Shown here piece by piece: positions 1 to 7,049 of a stretch of 24,904 nucleotides of DNA. Below the pieces are notes generated by a model, which searched no databases, was not told the origin of the DNA, and saw nothing but the letters and a program-made list of their open reading frames with translations. This DNA comes from Holosporales bacterium (GTDB lineage Bacteria; Pseudomonadota; Alphaproteobacteria; UBA3830; JAIRMZ01): contig JAITIJ010000082.1 in assembly GCA_031279495.1 (NCBI GenBank), positions 1 through 24,904 on the forward strand, in the 5' to 3' direction. Position numbers and translations under genes: made by a program. Numbering within the stretch: the stretch's first letter is position 1; every line of letters begins with the position of its first letter.

Positions 1-359
1 GATTGAGGAATGAACAATTTTTCTACAAACGAAATACCCTCTGCTTTTTGAAAGAATAAGAGGGGGGGGGGATATTTGGAAAAATTTAGAAGAAAGTGGA
101 AATAGGGAAAAAGTGAGGCAGAGAGCAGGCAAAATGAGAGAAGATTATTGAAGAAAAAAGGAGGAGCCAGAGAGTTTTGTTTACCAATAGGAATATGGAA
201 GAATAAATTAATAAAAGCGGGGAAAGATGCGGGAGAGATCATTACCAGAAAGAAGAAAAACGATGATAGGAAAAGCAGGAATAAAGAGGGAAAGATAAAA
301 AAGAGAATAGAAAGACAAATGAAAGCCTAGCTTTTCAAAGAAACTCAATACGACTATAG
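1..359. other. Purine-rich non-coding stretch upstream of permease remnant
   Basis: No gene is recognisable here on either strand. The + strand is strikingly purine-rich from about 55 to 330; in 241-300 I count only 10 pyrimidines in 60 bases. A run of ten G lies at 62-71. A 60-codon open frame at 148-330 begins with TTG and would encode a Lys/Arg/Glu-rich peptide of the kind any purine-rich DNA gives, so I do not call it. The missing N-terminal half of the permease at 360-1056 is not found here in any frame. The stretch may be degraded coding sequence or a spacer. Confidence 0.5.
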
Positions 360-1056
360 CTTCCCCAAAACCCATCATCTTTAAGTGTCTTCAAATTGTG
401 CATCATTCTTCCGACGCTGTTCACATCTTTCGGGTTTCAGGGATCTCTTCATTCGCTCACAAAATTTTGCGGTAATGACCGAAAGATGATCGTTCGGTCT
501 TGCTTTTGGGGGAGTTTGATCCCTGCGGTTGTCTACTTGGCATGGGCGCTCTGTGTTGTAGCTATTATCTTTAACACGCAGCCCAAGTTATTTCCTAAAA
601 TGGCGATGGACGGTATCGATGTTTCTGAGCTGATTCCCGCGCTTGGAGCCGCATCAGGAGAAGGGTTTATGCGATTTGCGGTGCCTGCTATCTCTTTTGG
701 CGCCATTACGACGTCCATTTGGGGGGGGCATCGCGTTAGTGGAAGATATCGAAAGGACGTTCTGTCGATTAAAAGTCAGTATTAGCAAGTAATCACAAAG
801 ATTAGCAGCGTCTCTTATGGCTACCTTGCCAGCAACTTTCATTGCTATAAGCGTTCCAGAAGCTTTTATAAGAGTACTCGGTTTTGCAGGAATGATTTTG
901 ACAGTCATTGCCCTTTTGTTGCCGGCGTTCCTGTTTCTCAAAATCGATCGACCAAAACACATAAAATGCTTGGAACATCGTAGCATTACTTATGCTTTGG
1001 TCGTTTTCGCGATGATAATTATTGCATGCGAGATCGTTAGTTTGATGAAAAATTAG
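360..1056 (+). pseudogene. Aromatic amino-acid permease (TyrP/Mtr, HAAAP family) remnant
   Basis: Two adjacent frames give consecutive parts of a tyrosine/tryptophan-type permease, an inner-membrane H+ symporter. The first part (open from 360, possible TTG at 396, to 785) has the family motif FTSFGFQGSLHSL followed by membrane segments ending AISFGAITTSIWGG. The second part (817-1056) continues with RLAASLMATLPATF, IPEAF-like and RVLGFAGMI segments near the C-terminus. A G8 tract at 721-728 shifts the frame; with seven G the reading continues into the second frame, but a TAA at 790-792 still interrupts it. The frame is closed upstream by a TAG at 357-359, and roughly the first 170 residues expected for this family are absent. 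With a missing start, a frameshift and a nonsense codon, this is a pseudogene. A sequencing error could explain the G tract but not the other two defects. Confidence 0.75.
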
Positions 1057-1101
1057 GCTAAATAGTATATTTCAAGCAAGAACGTACAAACGAAAATGCT
1101 G

Positions 1102-1130
1102 ATGACAGGGCACGAAATCTCGAGTATCTT
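1102..1130 (+). promoter_or_regulatory. Candidate sigma-70 promoter of tRNA-Leu
   Basis: ATGACA at 1102-1107 matches 5 of 6 bases of the TTGACA -35 box. TATCTT at 1125-1130 matches 4 of 6 of the TATAAT -10 box. The spacer is exactly 17 bp, and the predicted transcription start falls a few bases before the tRNA 5' end at 1139. The position and spacing support it. It could also drive RNase D and the genes behind it, as no terminator is visible after the tRNA. Confidence 0.5.
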
Positions 1131-1138
1131 TTTCCAGG

Positions 1139-1224
1139 GCCCAGATGGCGGAATTGGTAGACGCGCTAGATTCAGGTTCTAGTCTGTTTTGCAGGTGGAA
1201 GTTCGAGTCTTCTTCTGGGCACCA
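1139..1224 (+). tRNA. tRNA-Leu (anticodon CAG)
   Basis: The acceptor stem GCCCAGA (1139-1145) pairs with TCTGGGC (1214-1220), followed by discriminator A1221 and an encoded CCA (1222-1224). The anticodon stem CTAGA (1166-1170) pairs with TCTAG (1178-1182) around the loop TTCAGGT, giving anticodon CAG at 1173-1175, which reads CUG. A long variable region before the T arm (1197-1213, with TTCGAGT in its loop) makes it a class II tRNA, as expected for leucine. It lies 23 bp upstream of RNase D, a tRNA 3'-processing exonuclease family, so the two may share a transcript. Confidence 0.95.
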
Positions 1225-1247
1225 GAGTTCATTCGCGTAGGAGTACT

Positions 1248-1859
1248 GTGCAGATTGTTTTGCATCTAAATGACTTGCCGGAAGGCCTCGTGTTCCCACA
1301 CGGAGTAGCTGTGGACACCGAAACCATGGGACTGAAAATAGGGCGCGATCGGTTGTGCTTAGTACAACTCTGTGGTGGAGATGATGTCTGCCACTTAGTG
1401 CGTATTGCTTCTACTGTAGCTCTGGCTCCTAATTTGACGCATCTCTTGACTGATCCAGCAGTGCTCAAGATTTTTCATTTTGCACGTTTTGATGTTTCTA
1501 TACTGGAAAAGACGTTTCAGATTTCTATTCTCTCTTTCTATTGCACAAAACTGGCATCAAAGATTGCACGCACCTACACGGATAGGCACGGCTTAAAAGA
1601 TCTCTGTAAGCAGCTCTTGCAGGTGGATCTTTCGAAAGAAGAGCAAACATCCGATTGGGGAAATGACACTCTCACCCCAGAACAACAACGCTATGCAGCC
1701 AACGATGTTCTCTATTTACATGCCCTGAAAGAACATCTTGACGCTACGCTTATGCGTGAAGGGAAAACAAAGCTCTTCCAAGCAAGTCTGCGCGCTTTGG
1801 CCGAAATGATACAAATCGAGAAAGCTGGGTTCAATGTTGAGGACCTCTTCCGCCACTAA
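1248..1859 (+). CDS. rnd: Ribonuclease D-like 3'-5' exonuclease, short form
   Basis: This is a DEDDy-type 3'-5' exonuclease of the RNase D family, expected to trim 3' ends of tRNA precursors and other small RNAs. The three exonuclease motifs are visible: VDTETMGL (D23, E25), FHFARFDVSIL (D82) and RYAANDVLYL (Y149, D153). At 203 aa it holds only the catalytic domain and lacks the C-terminal HRDC domains of E. coli RNase D; short forms like this are common in Alphaproteobacteria. It starts at GTG 1248 behind an AGGAG at 1239-1243. Its last 26 bases overlap the next gene's ATG at 1834. In many Alphaproteobacteria this gene sits directly before lptC; here a mevalonate cassette separates them. Confidence 0.88.
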   Translation: MQIVLHLNDLPEGLVFPHGVAVDTETMGLKIGRDRLCLVQLCGGDDVCHLVRIASTVALAPNLTHLLTDPAVLKIFHFARFDVSILEKTFQISILSFYCTKLASKIARTYTDRHGLKDLCKQLLQVDLSKEEQTSDWGNDTLTPEQQRYAANDVLYLHALKEHLDATLMREGKTKLFQASLRALAEMIQIEKAGFNVEDLFRH

Positions 1860-2823
1860 AACATACGAAGCGCTCGCATCTGCATTCCATGTATATTCTT
1901 TGCCTGGAAAAGCGCTACTGTTCGGTGAATATGGCATGTTGTTAGGATTTACAGGCGTTGCTGTTACATTGCCTACTTTTCGTATGCAAGTGTCTTGCGC
2001 TATGCAGCATGCTACTATGACTCCAGCCATACATGTATACAGCACTTTTTTAAAGACAGGACACATCGTCCTGACGTTGGATTCTCTCGAAGAGGAAGGA
2101 TTTTTTCAGAGTACGCTCGCGCCTTACAAAGATGTCTTAAGACAATTCTACGAAAATGGCGAGGATCTTATCGTTTTTGTTGAAAAAAGCTTTCCTCCTC
2201 ATCTGGGGATGGGATCCTCTTCCGCACTTCTGGCAAGCCTTCATACATTCCTTTTCGATTCCCTGTATCAGGGACGCGAATCCCCGCTAGCATCGTCTGT
2301 GTTCTTTCACAACTTGCATGAAAGCTTAAAGCGCATCCAAGGAACGGGAAGCGGGTATGATGCAACGTTGCAGCTGGCTTCCCAAGAATTGGCACATCCA
2401 CAATTGTGGCGATATCAACGCTCCTCAACAGATTCTTTGCCAGAGTTTTCTCCCATCTCTGGTTTGCATGGACACTATGGAACAATTCTAGCAACGCACT
2501 TGTACGCAGAAACAAAAACTGCTCTAGCGCGATTTTCGGAAGAAAAACACTTTATATACGCTAGAGTCCACGGTGCCTTAGCAGAGGCGTTTTTGAAGGA
2601 TCCTCATCCTGATAATCTCTCCGCATTCATCACCAAAGCGCAAGACATCCAAAAGCAGCAAGGCATTTTGCCAGACATAGATCTTATCAGGAATTTGCAT
2701 AAGGCTGGGATTCCTTTCAAAAGCTTGGGAGCTGGATTTGGAGATTGCTTGTGGTCTCCATGGACAGCATGCCAGTTGCACGCTTTCCGAAAACATATCG
2801 TGACAGAGATCGTTTTGCCGTGA
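1834..2823 (+). CDS. mvaK2: GHMP kinase, probable phosphomevalonate kinase
   Basis: This is a GHMP-superfamily kinase of 329 aa, expected to phosphorylate mevalonate 5-phosphate to the diphosphate using ATP in the cytosol. The N-terminal motif YSLPGKALLFGEYGML (about 21-36) and the nucleotide-binding loop PPHLGMGSSSAL (121-132) place it in the superfamily. GTGSGYDA (170-177) and, near the C-terminus, LGAGFGDC resemble the GSGYD and GAGGGDC motifs of phosphomevalonate kinases rather than the GAGGGG of mevalonate kinase. One consensus Gly is replaced by Phe. The context agrees, since the next two genes are the decarboxylase and mevalonate kinase. The ATG at 1834 overlaps the RNase D end by 26 bp, and the TGA at 2821-2823 overlaps the next GTG. 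Its assignment as phosphomevalonate kinase rather than another GHMP kinase rests on these motifs and the neighbours. Confidence 0.75.
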   Translation: MLRTSSATKTYEALASAFHVYSLPGKALLFGEYGMLLGFTGVAVTLPTFRMQVSCAMQHATMTPAIHVYSTFLKTGHIVLTLDSLEEEGFFQSTLAPYKDVLRQFYENGEDLIVFVEKSFPPHLGMGSSSALLASLHTFLFDSLYQGRESPLASSVFFHNLHESLKRIQGTGSGYDATLQLASQELAHPQLWRYQRSSTDSLPEFSPISGLHGHYGTILATHLYAETKTALARFSEEKHFIYARVHGALAEAFLKDPHPDNLSAFITKAQDIQKQQGILPDIDLIRNLHKAGIPFKSLGAGFGDCLWSPWTACQLHAFRKHIVTEIVLP

Positions 2824-3929
2824 TCTTACTTCCTTCCTCTTTCTGCCAGCTTTTAGAAAAGGCAAGAAAAGCCTCTTTAACTTTAAAAACAGGATGCTGC
2901 AGTGCGCCAGCGAACATCGCCTTGGTGAAGTATTGGGGAAAGGAGCCTGGTTGTTGTCAGGTACCTTTAAATTCTAGCCTTAGTTTTACGCTTGGAGGAT
3001 TCCGATCGCACACCATCATACAACCTGCTGCGTCCAGTTTTTTTCTGGATGGCCGATTAGAAGTCCTGCCAGCACGTATGCAAGAAACCCTGGAAGAGAT
3101 CATGCAGCATCTGGGGCAGAAAACAGCGTTGCGAATTGAGAGTGCAAATACTTTTCCAGCAGCATGCGGAATTGCGTCGAGTGCCTCTGGAGGAGCTGCT
3201 TTAATCGGGGCGATCTCTGATGCTTTGCGCCTTTCGGATTTTTTTTCCGAAAAAGAGCATACGTTGTGGCTCACGGAAGGTGCACGACTTTTCAGCGGAT
3301 CAGCCACACGGTCTGTACTGCCTGCGGCGTTTGTCTTATGGGAACGGATTCCTGATTCTTTCAATACGAAGACGCACGCTATAAGAACCTGCCAAGATTT
3401 TCAATCTTTGGCGCATGGTGTTGTGATGCTTGACCAGACAGAAAAAGCCATCTCTAGCAGCCAAGGCCATAAGGAAGCTACAACGTCTCCTTTGTTTCCT
3501 TTGCGTCATGCAGCCTTGCCGTTCGTTTTGAAAAATACGCAAGAAGCCCTTCTTCAAGGAGATTGGCTCACTCTTGAGATGCACGCTGAACATGAAGCGT
3601 TTGCCCTACATGCTATTACGCAAACAACGAAATCTCCCGTATGTTACTTATCCAACGCGACAACAACATTTCTCGCCACTTTTATCGCCGAGCGTTATAG
3701 GCAGAACTTGCGCGCCTTGTGGACCATTGATGCGGGACCTAACGTCCACCTTTTATGCCCTCAGCAAGAACTGCCGGCGCTTAAGGCCGTTCTGCAGACG
3801 ATAGCACACGATCTCTACACATCTATAACGGTTCTTTTTAACAACGCCTCTGACTTTATCGCTATCGGAGCCGATCAGATAGCGACACTTCCAAGCACAT
3901 TGATTCGGCAAGAGGTTTTCGCTCCATGA
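2820..3929 (+). CDS. mvaD: Diphosphomevalonate decarboxylase
   Basis: This enzyme makes isopentenyl diphosphate from mevalonate diphosphate by ATP-driven decarboxylation. The diagnostic motif NIALVKYWGK is at 32-41, the GHMP ATP loop AACGIASSASGGAAL at about 113-127, and the catalytic-aspartate motif TIDAGPNV places Asp at 304. I chose GTG 2820, which forms a GTGA overlap with the upstream stop; the frame is open back to 2745, but a start there would overlap the kinase by 79 bp. The resulting 370-aa protein has about 28 residues before the first family motif, more than in many bacterial homologues. The gene ends in an ATGA overlap with mevalonate kinase, so the three are probably translationally coupled. 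Confidence 0.92.
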   Translation: MILLPSSFCQLLEKARKASLTLKTGCCSAPANIALVKYWGKEPGCCQVPLNSSLSFTLGGFRSHTIIQPAASSFFLDGRLEVLPARMQETLEEIMQHLGQKTALRIESANTFPAACGIASSASGGAALIGAISDALRLSDFFSEKEHTLWLTEGARLFSGSATRSVLPAAFVLWERIPDSFNTKTHAIRTCQDFQSLAHGVVMLDQTEKAISSSQGHKEATTSPLFPLRHAALPFVLKNTQEALLQGDWLTLEMHAEHEAFALHAITQTTKSPVCYLSNATTTFLATFIAERYRQNLRALWTIDAGPNVHLLCPQQELPALKAVLQTIAHDLYTSITVLFNNASDFIAIGADQIATLPSTLIRQEVFAP

Positions 3930-4846
3930 CAGATCTTCGAGCGAGTGCCTGTGGCAAGCTTATTTTGATTGGGGAACATGCAGTGGTATATGGTTACCCG
4001 GCCATCGCGTTTTCCTTGCCTCAACTAAGCCTGGAAATATGCGTTGATGGAACTGCGCATGACGAGCAGTGGAAAACAAATGTTCCGTTCACCCCCGAAG
4101 AACAGCACAAACTGGATACAGCTCTTGAACTATGTCTGAAACTGTTTGGCATGAAGAGTTTTAGGCCTCCTGTTTTCCGCATCCATTCCTTGCTGCCTTT
4201 TGGTTCCGGATTGGGAGGCAGCGCAGCTTTCTGTGTGGCTTTGATACGTTTGTGCGCAAAAATTTTTGGAACAGAATTAACCTTAGAAACGACACAGCAC
4301 TACGCATATCACTTAGAGTCGATTTTTCATCGCGCCCCTAGCGGAATTGATACGAAAGCGATTTTGTCTCAAACTCCTATTTTCTTCAAAAAAAACGAGC
4401 CTTGCCTTTCTTTGAAGCCTCTTTCTGATTGCTGGATCGTGCTGATTCGTACACTAGAGAGTACGGCAACGTCCCTCATGATCGACAAGCTGAAACGTCA
4501 TCTAGAAGCAAATCCAGAAGAATATCAACATCTTGATCACCTTGGCACTCTTACGAAAGATACGGCAAGAGCGTTGGAAACACAGGATTTGGAACGAGTT
4601 GGAGACTGCCTAACGCAAGCACATACACACCTGAAGAAGTTAAGATTATCTACCACAGCATTAGATCGTGCTGTAGAAGCTCTGCTCAATAACGGTGCTT
4701 TAGGCGCAAAACTGACAGGAGGCGGAGGCGGTGGAGTTGCTTTCGGCCTCTTTGCGCAAGCACCAGACATTTCCTTGTTTGACAAATTTGGTCGTGTTTT
4801 TCTGTTGAATTTTTCAAAGAAATCCTATACAAATCCAGAAGGATGA
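3926..4846 (+). CDS. mvaK1: Mevalonate kinase
   Basis: This kinase phosphorylates mevalonate to mevalonate 5-phosphate, the first of the three ATP steps to isopentenyl diphosphate. It has 306 aa, the usual size. Motif 1 is CGKLILIGEHAVVYGYPAI (9-27). The ATP loop PFGSGLGGSAAF is near 92-104. HRAPSGID (135-142) carries the catalytic aspartate region. The C-terminal loop reads KLTGGGGGGVAFG where the consensus has GAGGGG, so it contains six glycines in a row. The start ATG overlaps the mvaD stop as ATGA. The order here, kinase 2 - decarboxylase - kinase 1, covers every step from mevalonate to IPP. The enzymes that make mevalonate lie elsewhere. Confidence 0.92.
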   Translation: MTDLRASACGKLILIGEHAVVYGYPAIAFSLPQLSLEICVDGTAHDEQWKTNVPFTPEEQHKLDTALELCLKLFGMKSFRPPVFRIHSLLPFGSGLGGSAAFCVALIRLCAKIFGTELTLETTQHYAYHLESIFHRAPSGIDTKAILSQTPIFFKKNEPCLSLKPLSDCWIVLIRTLESTATSLMIDKLKRHLEANPEEYQHLDHLGTLTKDTARALETQDLERVGDCLTQAHTHLKKLRLSTTALDRAVEALLNNGALGAKLTGGGGGGVAFGLFAQAPDISLFDKFGRVFLLNFSKKSYTNPEG

Positions 4847-4874
4847 AAGATTTCTAACCTGGAAAATTTTACTG

Positions 4875-5474
4875 TTGTCTACTTGTAGTACTAATCCAAA
4901 CGCCATTAGGCGAGAGTGCTTCCATTCCCTTGCTGTGCGCTTTGTGGGGTGTTCTGTTGCAATCGCAACCATAGGATGCGTTGTTGTTTTTGTCGTCTTT
5001 CCCCTTTTTCGGATAGGTTTCGCACCACAACCTTCAGATGCTTCTCCCTCTGTTATCTCAACGAAGGGAGAAGAGACCCTAACAGGCCTTTCTATGCGCG
5101 GAGAAACGGAGAAAGAGCCATTTTTTGTGTTTTCTGACCAAACATACACGACAAACAAGCATCAATATCTAGAAAATCCCTATATAAAAGTCTGGATGAA
5201 TAAGAATCTTATTCGGTGTTGGAGTAAAGAAGGTGTATTTGATCCTCACTCCTATTTATTAACTCTTACTAAAGAAGCGCGTGTTCTGACAGAGTCTCTC
5301 CTTTTGATATTGACAGAGGAAGCCACAATCGATGCGAAAAACCGCAATGCCTGGGGGAGCAAGCCAGTGCGTGGATTCTATACGCAGAGCATTTTGAAAG
5401 GCACAGGTTTCCGATACAATGGGAAGGAAGAACGTTTGTATATCTCCGGTCCCGTACACATTACCATTTATTGA
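4875..5474 (+). CDS. lptC: LPS export protein LptC (YrbK-like)
   Basis: LptC is the bitopic inner-membrane protein that passes LPS from the LptB2FG extractor to the periplasmic bridge protein LptA. The predicted 199-aa protein has about 22 N-terminal residues, one membrane segment (about 23-46), and a beta-rich periplasmic domain with LptC-like features such as ENPYIKVWMNK and the terminal LYISGPVHITIY. Similarity is distant, but the position directly before lptA-lptB is the conserved order. The start is uncertain. TTG 4875 is the first usable start giving a cytoplasmic tail and whole membrane segment, and no strong ribosome-binding site is seen. The TGA at 5472-5474 lies just before or overlaps the lptA start, depending on the start chosen. 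Confidence 0.8.
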   Translation: MSTCSTNPNAIRRECFHSLAVRFVGCSVAIATIGCVVVFVVFPLFRIGFAPQPSDASPSVISTKGEETLTGLSMRGETEKEPFFVFSDQTYTTNKHQYLENPYIKVWMNKNLIRCWSKEGVFDPHSYLLTLTKEARVLTESLLLILTEEATIDAKNRNAWGSKPVRGFYTQSILKGTGFRYNGKEERLYISGPVHITIY

Positions 5475-5482
5475 GAAAAGGC

Positions 5483-6295
5483 ATGCGCCGCGTTATTTTG
5501 TTTTTCCTTCTATGCGGACTCGGCGCAAATGCAGAAGAGACGGCGTCGCCGAAAAAAGACAGCGCTCCTCCAATTGAAATAAACGCAGGATCCATGATTG
5601 CAGATCAAAAAGAGAGCAGCGTCCTCTTAAAAGGCAAAGTAGAGGCTATTCAAGGAGACACGCATTTATGGGCCGATGAAGTCTGGGGTGTGGCTCCACC
5701 TGGTACGCAATTTGGATTTAAAAACCCAAAAATTGTCGAAGCAAAAGGCAAAGTGATCGCAAGAATTCAGAATCAAACAGGAAGCGCTGATACGGCAACA
5801 TACAAAACAAACGACCGGCATCTTCATCTAGAAGGGAAAAATGTCCATTTGATCAGTAAAAACCAACGATTGACCTCATATGAATCGATCGATTATTGGG
5901 AAGATGATCTAAAAGCTATCGCACGCAATAACGTCATCTTGCATGTTAAAGATAAGATCATCAAAACCGATGAGCTGGTTGTTTTCTTTAAGAAAAATAC
6001 CGATGGCCGCCTGGAATTGACCCATGCTTACAGCCCAAAGCGGGTTTCAATTGCTACACCAGAAGAGGTATTTATAGGGGATAAAGGAGAGTACAACGCT
6101 TCTGCCGGAATAGTGACTTTAGAGGGGAATGTCAGTGTGACGCGCCTTTCGGATCAATCGCGTCTATCAGGCGCTTATGCCACTGTTAATCTTAACACAG
6201 GTGTCTCAAGGGTATATGCAACTCCTCCAGTAACAAGCCAGGCGAAGTCCGTTCCTATTCAGGGTAAGCTTCCAGCTAAAGAGAAGAAAACCTAA
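5483..6295 (+). CDS. lptA: LPS transport periplasmic protein LptA (OstA-like)
   Basis: LptA forms the beta-jellyroll bridge carrying LPS across the periplasm. From ATG 5483 the protein is 270 aa and begins with a short signal peptide, MRRVILFFLLCGLGANA, with a likely cleavage before EET. The mature part shows the OstA/LptA pattern: INAGSMIADQKESSVLLKG, WADEVW, and repeated segments such as ARNNVILHVKD, GDKGEYNASAGIVTLEGNV and RLSGAYATVNLNTG. An alternative TTG at 5471 would overlap the lptC stop and add four residues. The protein is longer than E. coli LptA (185 aa) because the jellyroll appears to be extended. The TAA at 6293-6295 shares a base with the lptB ATG. Confidence 0.87.
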   Translation: MRRVILFFLLCGLGANAEETASPKKDSAPPIEINAGSMIADQKESSVLLKGKVEAIQGDTHLWADEVWGVAPPGTQFGFKNPKIVEAKGKVIARIQNQTGSADTATYKTNDRHLHLEGKNVHLISKNQRLTSYESIDYWEDDLKAIARNNVILHVKDKIIKTDELVVFFKKNTDGRLELTHAYSPKRVSIATPEEVFIGDKGEYNASAGIVTLEGNVSVTRLSDQSRLSGAYATVNLNTGVSRVYATPPVTSQAKSVPIQGKLPAKEKKT

Positions 6296-7044
6296 TGTCC
6301 ACCATGCACCAATTGTCTGCGGAAAAACTTCTAAAGAGCGTCGATAAAGGGGCGAATCGTCGTATTATTGTGAACGAGACTTCTGTTCATATTCGTTCTG
6401 GAGAGGTGGTTGCGCTCTTGGGTCCTAATGGAGCGGGAAAGACGACATGCTTCTCTATACTCTGTGGATTGCAATCTCCGGATAAGGGGCGCGTTTTCTT
6501 GGATGAATACGACATCTCTAATCTGCCAATGTATCGACGGGCGCGTTTGGGCATCGGGTATCTGCCCCAAGAACCTTCTATCTTTCGTGGGTTATCTGTT
6601 GAGGATAACATCCTTGCAGTGATGGAGCGTGTTGAACGCGACAAGCGCGCACGCGATGAACGGTTAACGCAGTTATTGAATGATTTCTCGATCGTGCATT
6701 TGCGCAAAGCGCCATCCCTGACATTATCTGGCGGAGAACGCCGACGCTTAGAGATAGCGCGTGCTTTGGCGACAGATCCTCTTTTTGTTTTGCTTGACGA
6801 GCCTCTTGCAGGAATCGATCCTATTGCCGTCAACGATATGCGGACTTTAATTCATCACCTGAAAGATCGTGGCATTGGTGTTTTAATCACAGATCATAAT
6901 GTTCGTGACACACTGACCATCGCAGATAGAGCTTACATCATGTGCGATGGGAAGATTCTCGCAGAAGGTTCTCCTGAAGAGATCATCAACAACGAAAATG
7001 CGCGTCGCGTTTACCTTGGCGAAAGTTTTTCCCTCTATACCTAG
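6295..7044 (+). CDS. lptB: LPS export ABC transporter ATP-binding protein LptB
   Basis: This is the cytoplasmic ATPase that, with LptF and LptG, extracts LPS from the inner membrane. All ABC motifs are intact: Walker A GPNGAGKTT (43-51), Q-loop GYLPQEPSIF, signature LSGGERRRLEIARAL (from 144), Walker B LFVLLDEPLAGIDP (from 163; Asp168, Glu169) and switch His201 in TDHNV. Length (249 aa) and the LSGGERRRLEIARAL/LAGIDP signature are typical of LptB. The ATG overlaps the lptA stop by one base, and rpoN starts 5 bp after its stop. LptF and LptG, needed to complete the exporter, are not in the window. Confidence 0.95.
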   Translation: MSTMHQLSAEKLLKSVDKGANRRIIVNETSVHIRSGEVVALLGPNGAGKTTCFSILCGLQSPDKGRVFLDEYDISNLPMYRRARLGIGYLPQEPSIFRGLSVEDNILAVMERVERDKRARDERLTQLLNDFSIVHLRKAPSLTLSGGERRRLEIARALATDPLFVLLDEPLAGIDPIAVNDMRTLIHHLKDRGIGVLITDHNVRDTLTIADRAYIMCDGKILAEGSPEEIINNENARRVYLGESFSLYT

Positions 7045-7049
7045 AGGGT

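Noticed and set aside
148..330. 60-codon + strand frame with TTG start, Lys/Arg/Glu-rich
   Set aside because: Its composition follows from the purine-rich DNA, no ribosome-binding context or family is seen, and it lies in apparently decayed sequence.
4537..4785. Antisense frame with a proline run opposite mvaK1
   Set aside because: The proline run is simply the complement of the glycine-rich ATP loop codons of mvaK1.
4843..4857. ATG overlapping the mvaK1 stop (ATGA) as start of lptC
   Set aside because: This frame hits a stop after four codons and is not the lptC frame.
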